Part shown: one piece after another, positions 12,827-21,039 of the stretch | Position numbering within the stretch: the first letter of the stretch is position 1 | How the letters are laid out: the number at the start of each line of letters is the position of its first letter | Source: Caballeronia hypogeia | GTDB lineage: Bacteria > Pseudomonadota > Gammaproteobacteria > Burkholderiales > Burkholderiaceae | Reading direction: 5' to 3' | Length of the DNA: 59,292 nucleotides | Assembly: GCF_001544875.2 (NCBI RefSeq) | Contig: NZ_FCOA02000040.1 | Coordinates: forward strand, 1 to 59,292 | The notes under the pieces: model-generated | What the model was told of the DNA's origin: nothing | The model's database searches: none | The model's input: only the letters and a program-made list of their open reading frames with translations | Program-made: the position numbers and the translations under genes

Positions 12827-14422
12827 ATGGCGGGTTCCACTTCGGCGGACGTAGTCGTCGTCGGCTCCGGCGTGGCGGGCAGTCTCGTCGCGTACCGGCT
12901 GGCGCAGGCGGGCGCGTCGGTGATTCTGCTCGAAGCCGGGCCGCGCCTCGCGCGCTGGCAGATCGTCGAGAACTTTCGCCGCGCCGCCGACAAGCGCGAC
13001 CTGTGCGCGCCATATCCGCTGCCGCGTCACGCGCCGCGCCCCGAGCCAATGAATCCCGGCGCGTATCTGATCGATCGCGGCGCGATGCCGTATCAGCCGC
13101 AATATCTGCGGCTCGTCGGCGGCACGACATGGCACTGGGCCGGCGCGGCGTGGCGGCTGTTACCCGCCGACTTTCGTCTGAAGTCGCTGTACGGCGTCGG
13201 GCGCGACTGGCCGTTTCCCTACGAGACGCTCGAACCGTGGTACGGCCAGGCTGAGGTCGAACTGGGCGTGTCGGGGCCGGACATCGATCTCGGCTCGCCG
13301 CGCTCGACGCCGTATCCGATGGACGCACTCCCGCTCTCGTGGATGGACCGGCGCGTGACCGAAGTGCTCGGGGCGCAGTCGTATCGGGTGGTGCCGGAGC
13401 CGGTCGCGCGCAACAGCCGCCCGTACGATGCGCGGCCTGCCTGCTGCGGCAACAACAATTGCATGCCGATCTGTCCGATCGGCGCGCTCTATCATGCCGC
13501 GACGCACGCCGAAAAGGCCGAGCGCGCGGGCGCGAAGTTGCTCGCGCAGGCGGTCGCGTATCGCGTCGAGGCGAACGACCGTGGCGAGATCGTCGCGATT
13601 CATTACAAGGATCCGAATGGCCAGGGCACGCGCGTGACCGGCAAGCGCTTCGTGATCGCGGCGAACGGCATCGAGACGCCCAAGCTGTTGCTGATGTCGG
13701 CATCGGCGCGGTTTCCGAAGGGCGTCGCCAATGGCTCGGATCAGCTCGGACGCAATCTGATGGATCATCCGGCCACGAGCGTGAAGTTCCTCGCCAACGA
13801 GGCGCTGTGGCCGGGGCGCGGGCCGGTCGAGATGAGCTCGATCGTCGATTTCCGCGACGGGCCGTTTCGCGCGCGGCAGTCGGCGACCAAGCTGCATGTG
13901 TCGAACGCCGCGCCGACGCTCTCGGTCACGCACAAGCTGCTCGGTCTCAAGCTGACTGGCGGCGAGCTCGACCGGCAGATCCGCGAACGCTGCGCGCGCA
14001 CGCTCACGTTCGGGAGTTTTCACGAGCAGTTGCCATCGGCGGCTAACCGCGTGACGCTGTCGGCGCAAAAGGATGCGCTCGGTCTGCCGCGTCCCGAGGT
14101 CACTTATTCGGTCGATGACTACGTGCGCCGCGCCGCCGCGGAAACGCGCGCGCAGTTCGAACGCATCGCGGGCATTTTCGAGGGCGCGGAAGTCGAGCAC
14201 GACGAGTCGCTCGGAGCGAGCAGTCACATCATGGGCACGGCGATCATGGGCGCCAACCCGAACGATTCCGTCGTCGATGCGGAGTGCCGCGCGCACGATC
14301 ACGCGAATCTCTTCATCGTCGGGAGCGCGGTGATGCCCGCAGGCGGCGCGGTCAACTGCACGCTGACGATCGCCGCGCTGTCGTTGAGGCTCGCCGGCAC
14401 CATCGAAGCGTCGTTGCGATGA
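12827..14422 (+). CDS. FAD-dependent glucose/sugar dehydrogenase catalytic alpha subunit (GMC)
   Basis: Oxidises a sugar such as glucose at the periplasmic face and passes electrons to the multiheme beta subunit. The 531-aa GMC flavoprotein begins with a dinucleotide fold (VVVGSGVAGSL, 10-20). A CCx4Cx3C cluster (C206, C207, C212, C216) matches the [3Fe-4S] ligands of B. cepacia FAD-GDH, which relay electrons to the cytochrome. The C-terminal block has the SSHIMGTAIMG histidine and NCTLTIAALSLRLAG. No signal peptide is visible, consistent with export together with the gamma subunit. The stop overlaps the beta start (ATGA). Glucose is assumed from this similarity; other polyols remain possible. 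Confidence 0.9.
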   Translation: MAGSTSADVVVVGSGVAGSLVAYRLAQAGASVILLEAGPRLARWQIVENFRRAADKRDLCAPYPLPRHAPRPEPMNPGAYLIDRGAMPYQPQYLRLVGGTTWHWAGAAWRLLPADFRLKSLYGVGRDWPFPYETLEPWYGQAEVELGVSGPDIDLGSPRSTPYPMDALPLSWMDRRVTEVLGAQSYRVVPEPVARNSRPYDARPACCGNNNCMPICPIGALYHAATHAEKAERAGAKLLAQAVAYRVEANDRGEIVAIHYKDPNGQGTRVTGKRFVIAANGIETPKLLLMSASARFPKGVANGSDQLGRNLMDHPATSVKFLANEALWPGRGPVEMSSIVDFRDGPFRARQSATKLHVSNAAPTLSVTHKLLGLKLTGGELDRQIRERCARTLTFGSFHEQLPSAANRVTLSAQKDALGLPRPEVTYSVDDYVRRAAAETRAQFERIAGIFEGAEVEHDESLGASSHIMGTAIMGANPNDSVVDAECRAHDHANLFIVGSAVMPAGGAVNCTLTIAALSLRLAGTIEASLR

Positions 14423-15669
14423 GCGGACTACGCGCTTCGCTGATCGGCAGCCTGATCGTGGCGCTCGTATGCGTCGCCGGTGGCGCGAAGGCGCAGAACG
14501 AGAAGCTCGCGCAGGGCGAATATCTCGTGCGCGCGGGCGGCTGCGTGACCTGCCATACGGCCGATGCCGCGCGTCCCTTCGCGGGCGGCAAGCCGATCGC
14601 GACGCCGTTCGGCGATGTGTACGCGCCGAACCTCACGAGCGACCGCGCGACGGGCATCGGCGCGTGGACCGACGCGCAGTTCATCCGCGCGATGCGCGAG
14701 GGCGTAGGCCGGAATGGCGAGCGGCTTTATCCCGCGTTCCCATACACCGCCTACACGCTTCTCTCCGACGACGATCTGCTCGCGATGCGCGCGTATCTCG
14801 CGACCGTGCCGCCCGTACGCGCCACCACGCCGCGCAATACGCTCTCCTTTCCCTTCGATCAACGCTGGCTGATGCCGCTGTGGAATCTCGTCAACTTCAC
14901 GCCGGGCCGCTTCGTGCCCGATCCGTCGAAGAGCGCGGAATGGAATCGCGGTGCGTATCTCGTCGAAGGGCTCGGTCATTGTGGCGAGTGCCACACGCCG
15001 CGCAACTGGCTCGGCGGATTGAAGTCCGGCGCACGGCTGGCCGGCGCGGATGTCGCGGGCTGGCGGGCGGGCAATCTGACGGCGGATCGCGTGGCGGGCA
15101 TCGGTGCGTGGCGCGACGACGAGTTGACGCGTTTCCTTTCGACCGGCGCCGCGCCCGGCCGCGCGCATGCGCTCGGGCCGATGGCGGAGGTCGTCGCCGC
15201 GAGCACGCAATATCTGACGCCCGCCGATCAGCGCGCGATCGTCGTGTATCTGCGCACCGTGTCCGCGGTTCCAGTGCAGAATGCGCGCGTGCGCACGAGC
15301 TTCGGCCAAGCTTCGCGCGTGGATGTCACGTCGCTCGACGCATCGGGCGATGGCGCGCGCCTGTATGCCGCCGCGTGCGCGAGTTGCCACGGCATGACGG
15401 GCGAGGGCATCGTGCCGTTTCCCGCGCTCATCCACGATGGCGTGACCGGTGCGCTCGGCACCATGACGACGAGCAATCTCGTGCTCGTGATCCTGCACGG
15501 CGTGAATCGCAAGACGCGCGAAGCGCACGCGCTGATGCCGGCGTTCGGCGCGCAGTTCACGGATGAGCAAATCGCCGCGCTCGGCAACTATCTGACGCGC
15601 CAGTTCGGCGATCCGCGCGCTATGACCGATGCGAAGTCCGTCGCGCGACTTCGTGCTATATCGCAGTGA
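14419..15669 (+). CDS. Triheme cytochrome c beta subunit of FAD sugar dehydrogenase
   Basis: Membrane-anchored cytochrome c that takes electrons from the flavoprotein and passes them to the quinone pool. The 416 aa contain three CxxCH heme sites: CVTCH (about 42), CGECH (about 189) and CASCH (about 319). A signal peptide covers residues 1-25 (hydrophobic, cut near AKAQN). I took the ATG overlapping the upstream TGA; an in-frame extension to 14284 lies inside the alpha gene and can be ignored. The heme layout and length match B. cepacia FAD-GDH beta (about 425 aa). Confidence 0.9.
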   Translation: MSGLRASLIGSLIVALVCVAGGAKAQNEKLAQGEYLVRAGGCVTCHTADAARPFAGGKPIATPFGDVYAPNLTSDRATGIGAWTDAQFIRAMREGVGRNGERLYPAFPYTAYTLLSDDDLLAMRAYLATVPPVRATTPRNTLSFPFDQRWLMPLWNLVNFTPGRFVPDPSKSAEWNRGAYLVEGLGHCGECHTPRNWLGGLKSGARLAGADVAGWRAGNLTADRVAGIGAWRDDELTRFLSTGAAPGRAHALGPMAEVVAASTQYLTPADQRAIVVYLRTVSAVPVQNARVRTSFGQASRVDVTSLDASGDGARLYAAACASCHGMTGEGIVPFPALIHDGVTGALGTMTTSNLVLVILHGVNRKTREAHALMPAFGAQFTDEQIAALGNYLTRQFGDPRAMTDAKSVARLRAISQ

Positions 15670-15781
15670 GCGCGCGGTGTGTGAATCACCCCACGAACGC
15701 GCACGATACTTGCACCGGATTTGCATTGTGAAAGCGACCCAACCCGCACACCCCGCGATAGAGCAGCGCTAAGATCGTCGC

Positions 15782-16519
15782 ATGAATGGACCTACTTACC
15801 CTATCGTCTGCAGGCATCCCGCCAATGACCTCGGCCGCGATTTCGTGGTCGGTGATCTGCATGGCTGTGTCGATGCCCTGCGCTATCTGCTGCACGAGAT
15901 CGGCTTCGATGGCGAGCGGGATCGTCTGTTCTCCGTCGGCGATCTGGTCGATCGCGGCACCGATTCGCTCGCCGCGGTCGAACTCATCGAGAAGCCGTGG
16001 TTCTATCCGGTGCTCGGCAATCACGAGGATTCGCTGATCGCGGTGGCGACCGGCGCGATGCGCCGTCAGGCGTGGTACGCGATCGGCGGCGCATGGGCCG
16101 ACACGCTTCCCGAGGAGCAACTCTCCAGCTTAGCCATCCGTCTCGCGAAGCTGCCGCTGGTGCGCATCGTGGGCGACGGCGCGCGGCGCTTCAACGTGCT
16201 GCACGCGGAGTTCTTCGGCAGCGACGAAGATCTCGAAGTCATCGATTTCTCCGACGAAGTGCGCAACGAAATGCTCTGGGGCCGCGGCCTCGCGCTGGGC
16301 GAAGTGGACCCGGCGCGCCAGCGGGGCCTGTCGCCTACCTACGTCGGCCATACGCCGATGCGCGCGGTCAAGCAGATCGGCTCGCAGATTTATATCGATA
16401 CGGGCGCGTTCGCATCGGAGGGGCGGCTCACCATCGTCCAGCCGGGCACCGACGAGCGCTGGTCCGTGAAAGAGCGCTGGGCCGCGTCGGAAGGCGCGCG
16501 CATGATCCCGCTGCCGTGA
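15782..16519 (+). CDS. Metallophosphoesterase (PrpA/ApaH-like protein phosphatase)
   Basis: The 245-aa calcineurin-like phosphoesterase contains the metal-binding motifs GDLHG (24-28), GDLVDRG (about 51-57) and GNHE (about 78-81), with a distal GHTPM histidine. This set occurs in bacterial Ser/Thr phosphatases of the PrpA type and in Ap4A hydrolases; the substrate cannot be told from sequence. It stands alone, 112 nt after the dehydrogenase operon and 48 nt before the topoisomerase. Confidence 0.85.
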   Translation: MNGPTYPIVCRHPANDLGRDFVVGDLHGCVDALRYLLHEIGFDGERDRLFSVGDLVDRGTDSLAAVELIEKPWFYPVLGNHEDSLIAVATGAMRRQAWYAIGGAWADTLPEEQLSSLAIRLAKLPLVRIVGDGARRFNVLHAEFFGSDEDLEVIDFSDEVRNEMLWGRGLALGEVDPARQRGLSPTYVGHTPMRAVKQIGSQIYIDTGAFASEGRLTIVQPGTDERWSVKERWAASEGARMIPLP

Positions 16520-16567
16520 TATCGCGTGCGCCACGCGGCACGCACGTTGCTCATAGGTTCGCCATGA

Positions 16568-17899
16568 ATGAAAAGCAAATCAGGCGAGGCGATGGTGGCG
16601 CAAACGGAACGGAGCACCGAAGCTGACGGCGGCGCGGGCGGCATGCAAGGCTGCCCGGAGGACTTGCCGCCGGGTCTGCGCTATATGGACGATTCGCGGC
16701 GCGGCTATACGCGCGAATGGATCGACGGCGCGTTCGCCTACTTCAACACGCAGGGCAAGCGCATCGACGACGATGCCGAGGTGCGCCGCATCAATGCTCT
16801 GGCGATTCCGCCCGCCTATACCGATGTCTGGATCTGCCCCGACTCGCGCGGTCATCTGCAGGCGACGGGACGCGATGCGCGCGGACGCAAGCAATATCGC
16901 TATCACCCGCAGTGGCGCGAAACCCGCGACGCCAGCAAGTACGAGCGCATGCTTGCGTTCTCCGCGGTGCTGCCGAAGCTGCGCGCGCGCGTGGCGCGTG
17001 ATTTGTCGCTCGAAGACATGCCGCGCAACAAGGTGCTCGCGACGGTCGTGCGCCTCCTCGACACGACGCTGATTCGCGTCGGCAGCGAGGAATACGCGCG
17101 CGAGAACCGCTCGTATGGATTGACGACGCTGAGGAAGCGCCATCTGAGCGTATCGGCCGGCAGGCTGCGTTTCAGGTTTCGCGGCAAGAGCGGCATCGAG
17201 CACGATGTCGCCGTGAGCGACGCGCGCGTCGTGCGCATCGTCAAGCGCTGCATGGATTTGCCGGGCCAGGATCTGTTTCAGTATCTCGATGCCGATGGCG
17301 CGCGCCATGCCGTCACCTCGTCCGATATCAACGATTATCTGCACGAGATCACCGGCGCGGATTTCACCGCGAAGGACTACCGCACGTGGGCCGGCAGCGT
17401 GTTCGCGCTCGCGGCGCTCAGAAGGCTCAAGTGGGAGACGGTGAGCGAGGCGCGCAAGCATGTCGTCGGCACGATCAAGGAAGTGTCGCAACTGCTGCGC
17501 AACACGCCGGCCGTGTGCCGCAAATGTTATGTGCATCCGGCGGTGGTCGAGGCGTTCGAGGCGGGCGAACTCGCCGAGACGATGCCCGCATCGCGCCGCC
17601 GCGGGCTGAGAACCGATGAAGCGGCGCTCGCGGTCTTCCTCGAAAAGGACACGCGGCGGCGCACGCGCGAGGCGGCGCGCAAGAGCCGCAAGGGCGCCGA
17701 TCCGTCCGATGCGCGCCTGACGAAGCTACTCGACGCGTCCAGCCGCAAGGCGCGCTCCGGCGCGCTGAAGGCAAGCAGCAAGGGCGCGGCGTCGCAGGCG
17801 CTGGAGCAGGTCACGAAAAAGCCAACGCGCAGCGCCGCGCGCCCGGCTTCGAAGAAGCTGGCGAGGACGCGATCGGGAACGGCGGTCGCGATGAACTGA
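16568..17899 (+). CDS. DNA topoisomerase IB
   Basis: Relaxes supercoils through a 3'-phosphotyrosyl intermediate. The 443 aa carry a bacterial TopIB N-terminal domain (about 35-90), then the tyrosine-recombinase-like catalytic domain with RVGSEEYARENRSYGLTTLRKRH, the KDYRTWAGS segment, and the probable nucleophile tyrosine in CRKCYVHPAV (about residue 320). The C-terminus after about 375 is a Lys/Arg/Ala-rich tail (KKPTRSAARPASKKLARTR) likely to bind DNA. The start is uncertain: ATG at 16568, or Met9 (16592). Confidence 0.9.
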   Translation: MKSKSGEAMVAQTERSTEADGGAGGMQGCPEDLPPGLRYMDDSRRGYTREWIDGAFAYFNTQGKRIDDDAEVRRINALAIPPAYTDVWICPDSRGHLQATGRDARGRKQYRYHPQWRETRDASKYERMLAFSAVLPKLRARVARDLSLEDMPRNKVLATVVRLLDTTLIRVGSEEYARENRSYGLTTLRKRHLSVSAGRLRFRFRGKSGIEHDVAVSDARVVRIVKRCMDLPGQDLFQYLDADGARHAVTSSDINDYLHEITGADFTAKDYRTWAGSVFALAALRRLKWETVSEARKHVVGTIKEVSQLLRNTPAVCRKCYVHPAVVEAFEAGELAETMPASRRRGLRTDEAALAVFLEKDTRRRTREAARKSRKGADPSDARLTKLLDASSRKARSGALKASSKGAASQALEQVTKKPTRSAARPASKKLARTRSGTAVAMN

Positions 17900-17935
17900 A
17901 CCGGGATCAACCGCGCGATTGAAACGTTTGCCCGA

Positions 17936-18667
17936 TCAGCCGACCTGATTCATCTCGAACACGTAATCGATGGTCTCGCCATTCCAGTTGTATTCGAGAT
18001 AGGCCGCGTGACGGCAATCGCGCAGCATCGTCGTGCGCAGCGCGGCGAGACATTCGCCGCCCGGATCGCGCACCGACGGATACGCGATTCCCGGCGTGCC
18101 CGCCGCCCGCACGGCGCGGCCGAGCGTCTTGCCCGGCATGTAATCGTCGGGTGCGAGGATGCACGGGTCCAGTTGCCATCGCGTGATCGCGTCGCCCCGC
18201 AGATCGACGACTTCGCCATGCGCCATAACGGTGTAGAGGCGCATCTGCTGGCGCAGCGGCGCTTCCTTCGTCGCGGCGAGAAACAGGCCCGAGTGATAGC
18301 GCGTCTCCGCGATCGCCGTCTGCCGCTCGCGGCCGCAATAGAACACGCCGTAGCTGCCGTCCGAGAAGCGGCTGCCGTTCGGGTTCAGATGCGTGAACGC
18401 CGCCATGATCGGCCCGCAGCCCGGCCCGAAGCAGCGCTCCTGCGCTGGCACGAGATCGAGTTCGCCGACTTCGGTGCGCAGACGGTCGTTGGTCATCGCC
18501 TCGAGTGCGTAGAGCGCTTCGAAATCCTGCGGCGACGCCACGCGGTCGAACAGATTGACGGCCGGAAAGCGCGTGGGAATCACGCGATACGCGGGCGACC
18601 AGTCCAGCAGACCGTTCGGCCACCGCTCGCGCCAGTTTGTCGTGTCATTGCTGAATGCCATCCCCAT
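17936..18667 (-). CDS. RES-domain toxin (MbcT/ParT-like NAD-targeting enzyme)
   Basis: The 243 aa match the RES fold, a family of TA toxins that degrade NAD+ (MbcT) or ADP-ribosylate targets (ParT). Conserved features include YRVIPTRFP near the N-terminus, FSDGSYGVFYCGRERQTAIAETRYH (Arg, Tyr, Glu) and a later serine region PSVRDPGGECLAAL. The start ATG shares one base with the stop of the upstream antitoxin (TGATG), so the two are translationally coupled. It reads toward, and converges with, the topoisomerase gene. Whether it degrades NAD+ or modifies a protein cannot be said. Confidence 0.88.
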   Translation of the reverse strand: MGMAFSNDTTNWRERWPNGLLDWSPAYRVIPTRFPAVNLFDRVASPQDFEALYALEAMTNDRLRTEVGELDLVPAQERCFGPGCGPIMAAFTHLNPNGSRFSDGSYGVFYCGRERQTAIAETRYHSGLFLAATKEAPLRQQMRLYTVMAHGEVVDLRGDAITRWQLDPCILAPDDYMPGKTLGRAVRAAGTPGIAYPSVRDPGGECLAALRTTMLRDCRHAAYLEYNWNGETIDYVFEMNQVG

Positions 18668-19104
18668 CACGCCCAGCCGCCTCGCATCGCGTCGAGATAC
18701 TGGCGCACCGCGATCAGGTCGCCGATATTGCCGGCCAGCATGCGGTCGAGCGCCGGACGCCCGCCGAACGGCGGCGCGGCGTTGGGGCGGCGAATCCAGG
18801 TATCGGCGGCTTTCGGGTCGGGCAGGAGGATTTGCAGCGCCTTGTAGATGCCGAGAATCAGCGAAAGACGCTCCAGCGTGTCGCGTGCGAGCCGCGCCGA
18901 CTCGGGCGCATTCTTCCATTTGAAGTAGGTGGAACGGCCGGGCGAGCCTAGAAGCGTGATCTGCTCCTCGGCGGAAAGCTCCCAGGCCTCGGCGATTTTG
19001 AGGAAGGCGCGCAGGCCGGCAGCGGATAGATCGCTCGAATCCAGCGCCGGGCGCGGCACCGGGTGGCCGGCCGACGCAGAAGCGATGCGTGCGGCGTTTG
19101 ACAT
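18667..19104 (-). CDS. Xre/MbcA/ParS-like antitoxin of the RES toxin
   Basis: The 145-aa DNA-binding antitoxin has an N-terminal helical Xre-like part (about 25-80: LRAFLKIAEAWELSAEEQITLLG) and a C-terminal MbcA/ParS/Xre toxin-binding domain (LILGIYKALQILLPDPKAADTWIRRPNAAPPFGGRPALDRM). The motif FGG.PALDRML is a family hallmark. I chose ATG at 19104 because GGAG lies 10 nt upstream; an in-frame ATG at 19149 overlaps the promoter. It precedes the toxin with a one-base overlap, the usual order for this family. Confidence 0.88.
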   Translation of the reverse strand: MSNAARIASASAGHPVPRPALDSSDLSAAGLRAFLKIAEAWELSAEEQITLLGSPGRSTYFKWKNAPESARLARDTLERLSLILGIYKALQILLPDPKAADTWIRRPNAAPPFGGRPALDRMLAGNIGDLIAVRQYLDAMRGGWA

Positions 19105-19135
19105 GTCGTCAAGTCTCCAAAGGAACTTGTTCTGC

Positions 19136-19163
19136 ATATTAGTCCACATTTGGATTATTGCAA
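19136..19163 (-). promoter_or_regulatory. Promoter and candidate operator of the RES/Xre operon
   Basis: Read on the minus strand: -35 TTGCAA (19158-19163), a 16-nt spacer, and -10 TAATAT (19136-19141), about 30 nt before the antitoxin start. The spacer contains the dyad TCCACATTTGGA (19143-19154, arms TCCA/TGGA), well placed for autorepression by the Xre protein. Confidence 0.6.
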
Positions 19164-19197
19164 GCGTGCCATGAGCTTTCGTGCTCGAAGCGCCGGA

Positions 19198-19470
19198 TCA
19201 GTCTTCGTCGTCTCGCGGGCCGTAACGGCGGCCGGGAACGTGCTCGCGCAGCGCATCGGCGATTTGCGACGGAGTGCAATCGGCGGGAAATACGCGGCGC
19301 TGCACGCGCTGGTCATTCTTCTGGACCCATTCGACCATGCGATACGCCGGTCCCCAAGGCGGTTTTACCGGCAGCGACAGGCGGCACTCGCGCAGCGAGA
19401 GCGCGTGCTGCTTGCGCAGCGTCGGGGCGAGATTGGCGGAGTTGCGCCGAGAAGCGGAGTTGGCAGGCAT
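19198..19470 (-). CDS. Small basic hypothetical protein (90 aa)
   Basis: I do not recognise the family. The start at 19470 is supported by AGGAA about 7 nt upstream. The protein is Arg-rich with one short conserved-looking stretch (PPWGPAYRMVEWVQKNDQRVQRRVFP) and an acidic C-terminus (GPRDDED). No signal peptide or membrane segment is visible. It lies upstream of the antitoxin promoter on the same strand but has no obvious link to it. Confidence 0.55.
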   Translation of the reverse strand: MPANSASRRNSANLAPTLRKQHALSLRECRLSLPVKPPWGPAYRMVEWVQKNDQRVQRRVFPADCTPSQIADALREHVPGRRYGPRDDED

Positions 19471-19934
19471 GACCCATTCCTCACGTGTATTGTCCGGGCC
19501 GTCCGGTGCGGTCGGCGATGGAGCCGGATCGTAAGGTCGAGTGTGGGCGGGGAGAATTAAAGGTGACTTAACGCAGCGAAGTTGCTTCGCTCGATGCGGC
19601 GATCTGTCATACCGGAAAACCGGCCTATGTCGATCCTTCGCGTTTTTTTCGTTAGTGCGATGAGGATTCGGCAAATTGAACTTAGGAAGACGGATGAAAA
19701 GTTACGATGTATGGACTGGGCCATGAGCGCTACGAGTTCGAGGATGAAAGCTCGACGTGAAGAACATTCGGATCGTGAACCAGCTTTTCGTCGGGTGGGC
19801 GGCGATGCGGAGAACCGGCGCGCAGGTCAAGACTCGCTTCGGCATTTTCACCACGTAAGACGCGCGCGGATGGTTTGCTGCAACGCCCGCTTACTGTATA
19901 TTCGTACAGCTTGTCCGCAACAGGGAGCCTGCCG
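19471..19934. other. Intergenic region with SOS-type promoter
   Basis: About 460 nt, more AT-rich than its surroundings in the first part. Besides the LexA-type promoter at 19875-19909, I see a small CCGG-AAAA-CCGG hairpin near 19607 and no protein-like frame. Confidence 0.4.
19875..19909 (+). promoter_or_regulatory. Sigma-70 promoter overlapped by a LexA (SOS) box
   Basis: A near-perfect LexA box CTGTATATTCGTACAG (CTGT-N8-ACAG) lies at 19894-19909 and is preceded by TA, as in the E. coli consensus TACTGT. It overlaps a -10 TATATT (19897-19902) that is 16 nt from a -35 TTGCTG (19875-19880), the classic placement for LexA repression. The downstream start codon is 26 nt away. The CTGT-N8-ACAG site is established for beta-proteobacterial LexA. 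Confidence 0.75.
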
Positions 19935-20159
19935 ATGATTCCACGCCAAGATTCGCTCGAAGCCGCCGCGCTCGAACGTTTCATGCGCGCGACGCGCGCG
20001 GTCAACGCGGCGTTCGACGCCACGCGAGGCGAACCCGATTTCGACCAGGGCGGGCAGTCCGTCGCGCGCTCACTCGAGCGCCTCGACGCTGCGTTGCGCG
20101 AGCTGGAGACCTCCGAGCAGTCGCTCGACGCCATCCTCTCGCGCAAAGCGGGCCACTAA
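19935..20159 (+). CDS. Putative SOS-regulated small helical protein (74 aa)
   Basis: I do not recognise the family. The ATG at 19935 has GGGAG 7 nt upstream and lies 25 nt after a LexA box. The protein is mostly alpha-helical by pattern, with heptad-like leucines (SLERLDAALRELETSEQSLDAIL) suggesting a coiled coil, is acidic, and has no signal or membrane segment. It probably shares its mRNA with the gene starting 17 nt downstream. By context it may be induced by DNA damage; function is unknown. Confidence 0.6.
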   Translation: MIPRQDSLEAAALERFMRATRAVNAAFDATRGEPDFDQGGQSVARSLERLDAALRELETSEQSLDAILSRKAGH

Positions 20160-20176
20160 CCGTTGGAGCGAATCTC

Positions 20177-20494
20177 TTGAAGCGTGCATTCCTTATCGTT
20201 TGTCTGTTGATCGCCTCGTCGTCGTTGTTTGCGGCCGAGCGCTATACCGAAGTCTGGAATCCTCCCGAAGCTCAGGCCGCGACGAAGGCCAAGAGCAAGA
20301 CTCATGGGGCCGCTCAGACGGCTTCGAAGAAGAAGCGCAAGACTCCGGCTTCGACCACGGTGAAACAGGTCGCGGACAAAGCCGCGATCGAGCAGTCGCC
20401 CGCGCCGGTTCGTCCGAAGGCGACATCGCCCAGACAGAGCGAGCCGGTGATTCCGCGCAAGATCGAGCCCAACGGACAGGTCATGCGGGTTTGA
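20177..20494 (+). CDS. Secreted Lys/Ala/Pro-rich small protein
   Basis: The 105-aa protein has a clear signal peptide (KRAFLIVCLLIASSSLFAAE, cleaved near residue 20) and a basic, low-complexity mature part (KKKRKTPAS, then PKATSPRQSEPVIPRKIEP). The start is TTG with GGAG 8 nt upstream. It follows the 74-aa SOS-type gene by 17 nt and is ended by a strong terminator. Function is unknown; the mature region looks disordered and could bind nucleic acid or cell wall. Confidence 0.55.
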   Translation: MKRAFLIVCLLIASSSLFAAERYTEVWNPPEAQAATKAKSKTHGAAQTASKKKRKTPASTTVKQVADKAAIEQSPAPVRPKATSPRQSEPVIPRKIEPNGQVMRV

Positions 20495-20520
20495 CCGCGC
20501 ACGTCGCGCGCGAATAACAA

Positions 20521-20555
20521 AAAGGGGCGCTCCAGTCGGAGCGCCCCTTTTTTTT
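20521..20555. terminator. Strong rho-independent terminator
   Basis: A 10-bp stem GGGGCGCTCC/GGAGCGCCCC (20524-20533 / 20538-20547) with loop AGTC is followed by eight T (20548-20555) and preceded by an A-run, so it works in both directions between the small operon and the DUF3309 gene. Confidence 0.93.
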
Positions 20556-20569
20556 GGTCGGTGTTCGTG

Positions 20570-20728
20570 TCACAGCCGTCCCAACAACAGCAGGACGATG
20601 ACCACGATCAGCACGACACCGAGAAGCCCGCTCGGCCCGTAGCCCCAACTGCGGCTGTGCGGCCAGGACGGAATGGCGCCAATCAGAAGCAGGATCAGAA
20701 TGATCAGCAGGATGGTACCGAGCGTCAT
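20570..20728 (-). CDS. DUF3309 small membrane protein
   Basis: The 52-aa protein has two hydrophobic segments around a short polar turn: TLGTILLIILILLLIGAIP and LLGVVLIVVIVLLLLGRL, with WPHSRSWGYGPSG between them, the DUF3309 signature. AAGGAGA lies 7 nt before the ATG. Inner membrane; function unknown. Such proteins are common in Burkholderiaceae. Confidence 0.85.
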   Translation of the reverse strand: MTLGTILLIILILLLIGAIPSWPHSRSWGYGPSGLLGVVLIVVIVLLLLGRL

Positions 20729-21039
20729 TTGAACGTCTCCTTATCAAATGATCGCGTTACGGATCGGCGCCGGCGTTGGCCTCCCAACTGCCTCGAAACT
20801 CCAACTTCGCCGGACGGCGGCGGCTCATGACCGCCGGCCAATCTGAAGTGCGATCGACGACGAGACTTGAGCAATGACCGTGCCATCGAGCGCGAAACGC
20901 CCGTCGCGCGGGGCGTTCCGGGTATTCGGAATCGCTCGCGCGGACGGACGGATTGTCGAAAAGGCGAGGCGAAACGTAACGGCCAGGCAAAACTTTCAAT
21001 GCGCGGAGACGACGCCTTTCCGTTCGCCCCGCGTGCCGC
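20729..21039. other. Intergenic region between DUF3309 gene and pit
   Basis: About 310 nt between two minus-strand genes. Short GC-rich frames occur on both strands but none has a Shine-Dalgarno or recognisable similarity. No terminator is seen after pit. Confidence 0.3.

Noticed and set aside
19582..19938. 118-aa frame covering the LexA-box region
   Set aside because: It runs through the promoter and box and ends at the start of the real small gene; composition is random-like.
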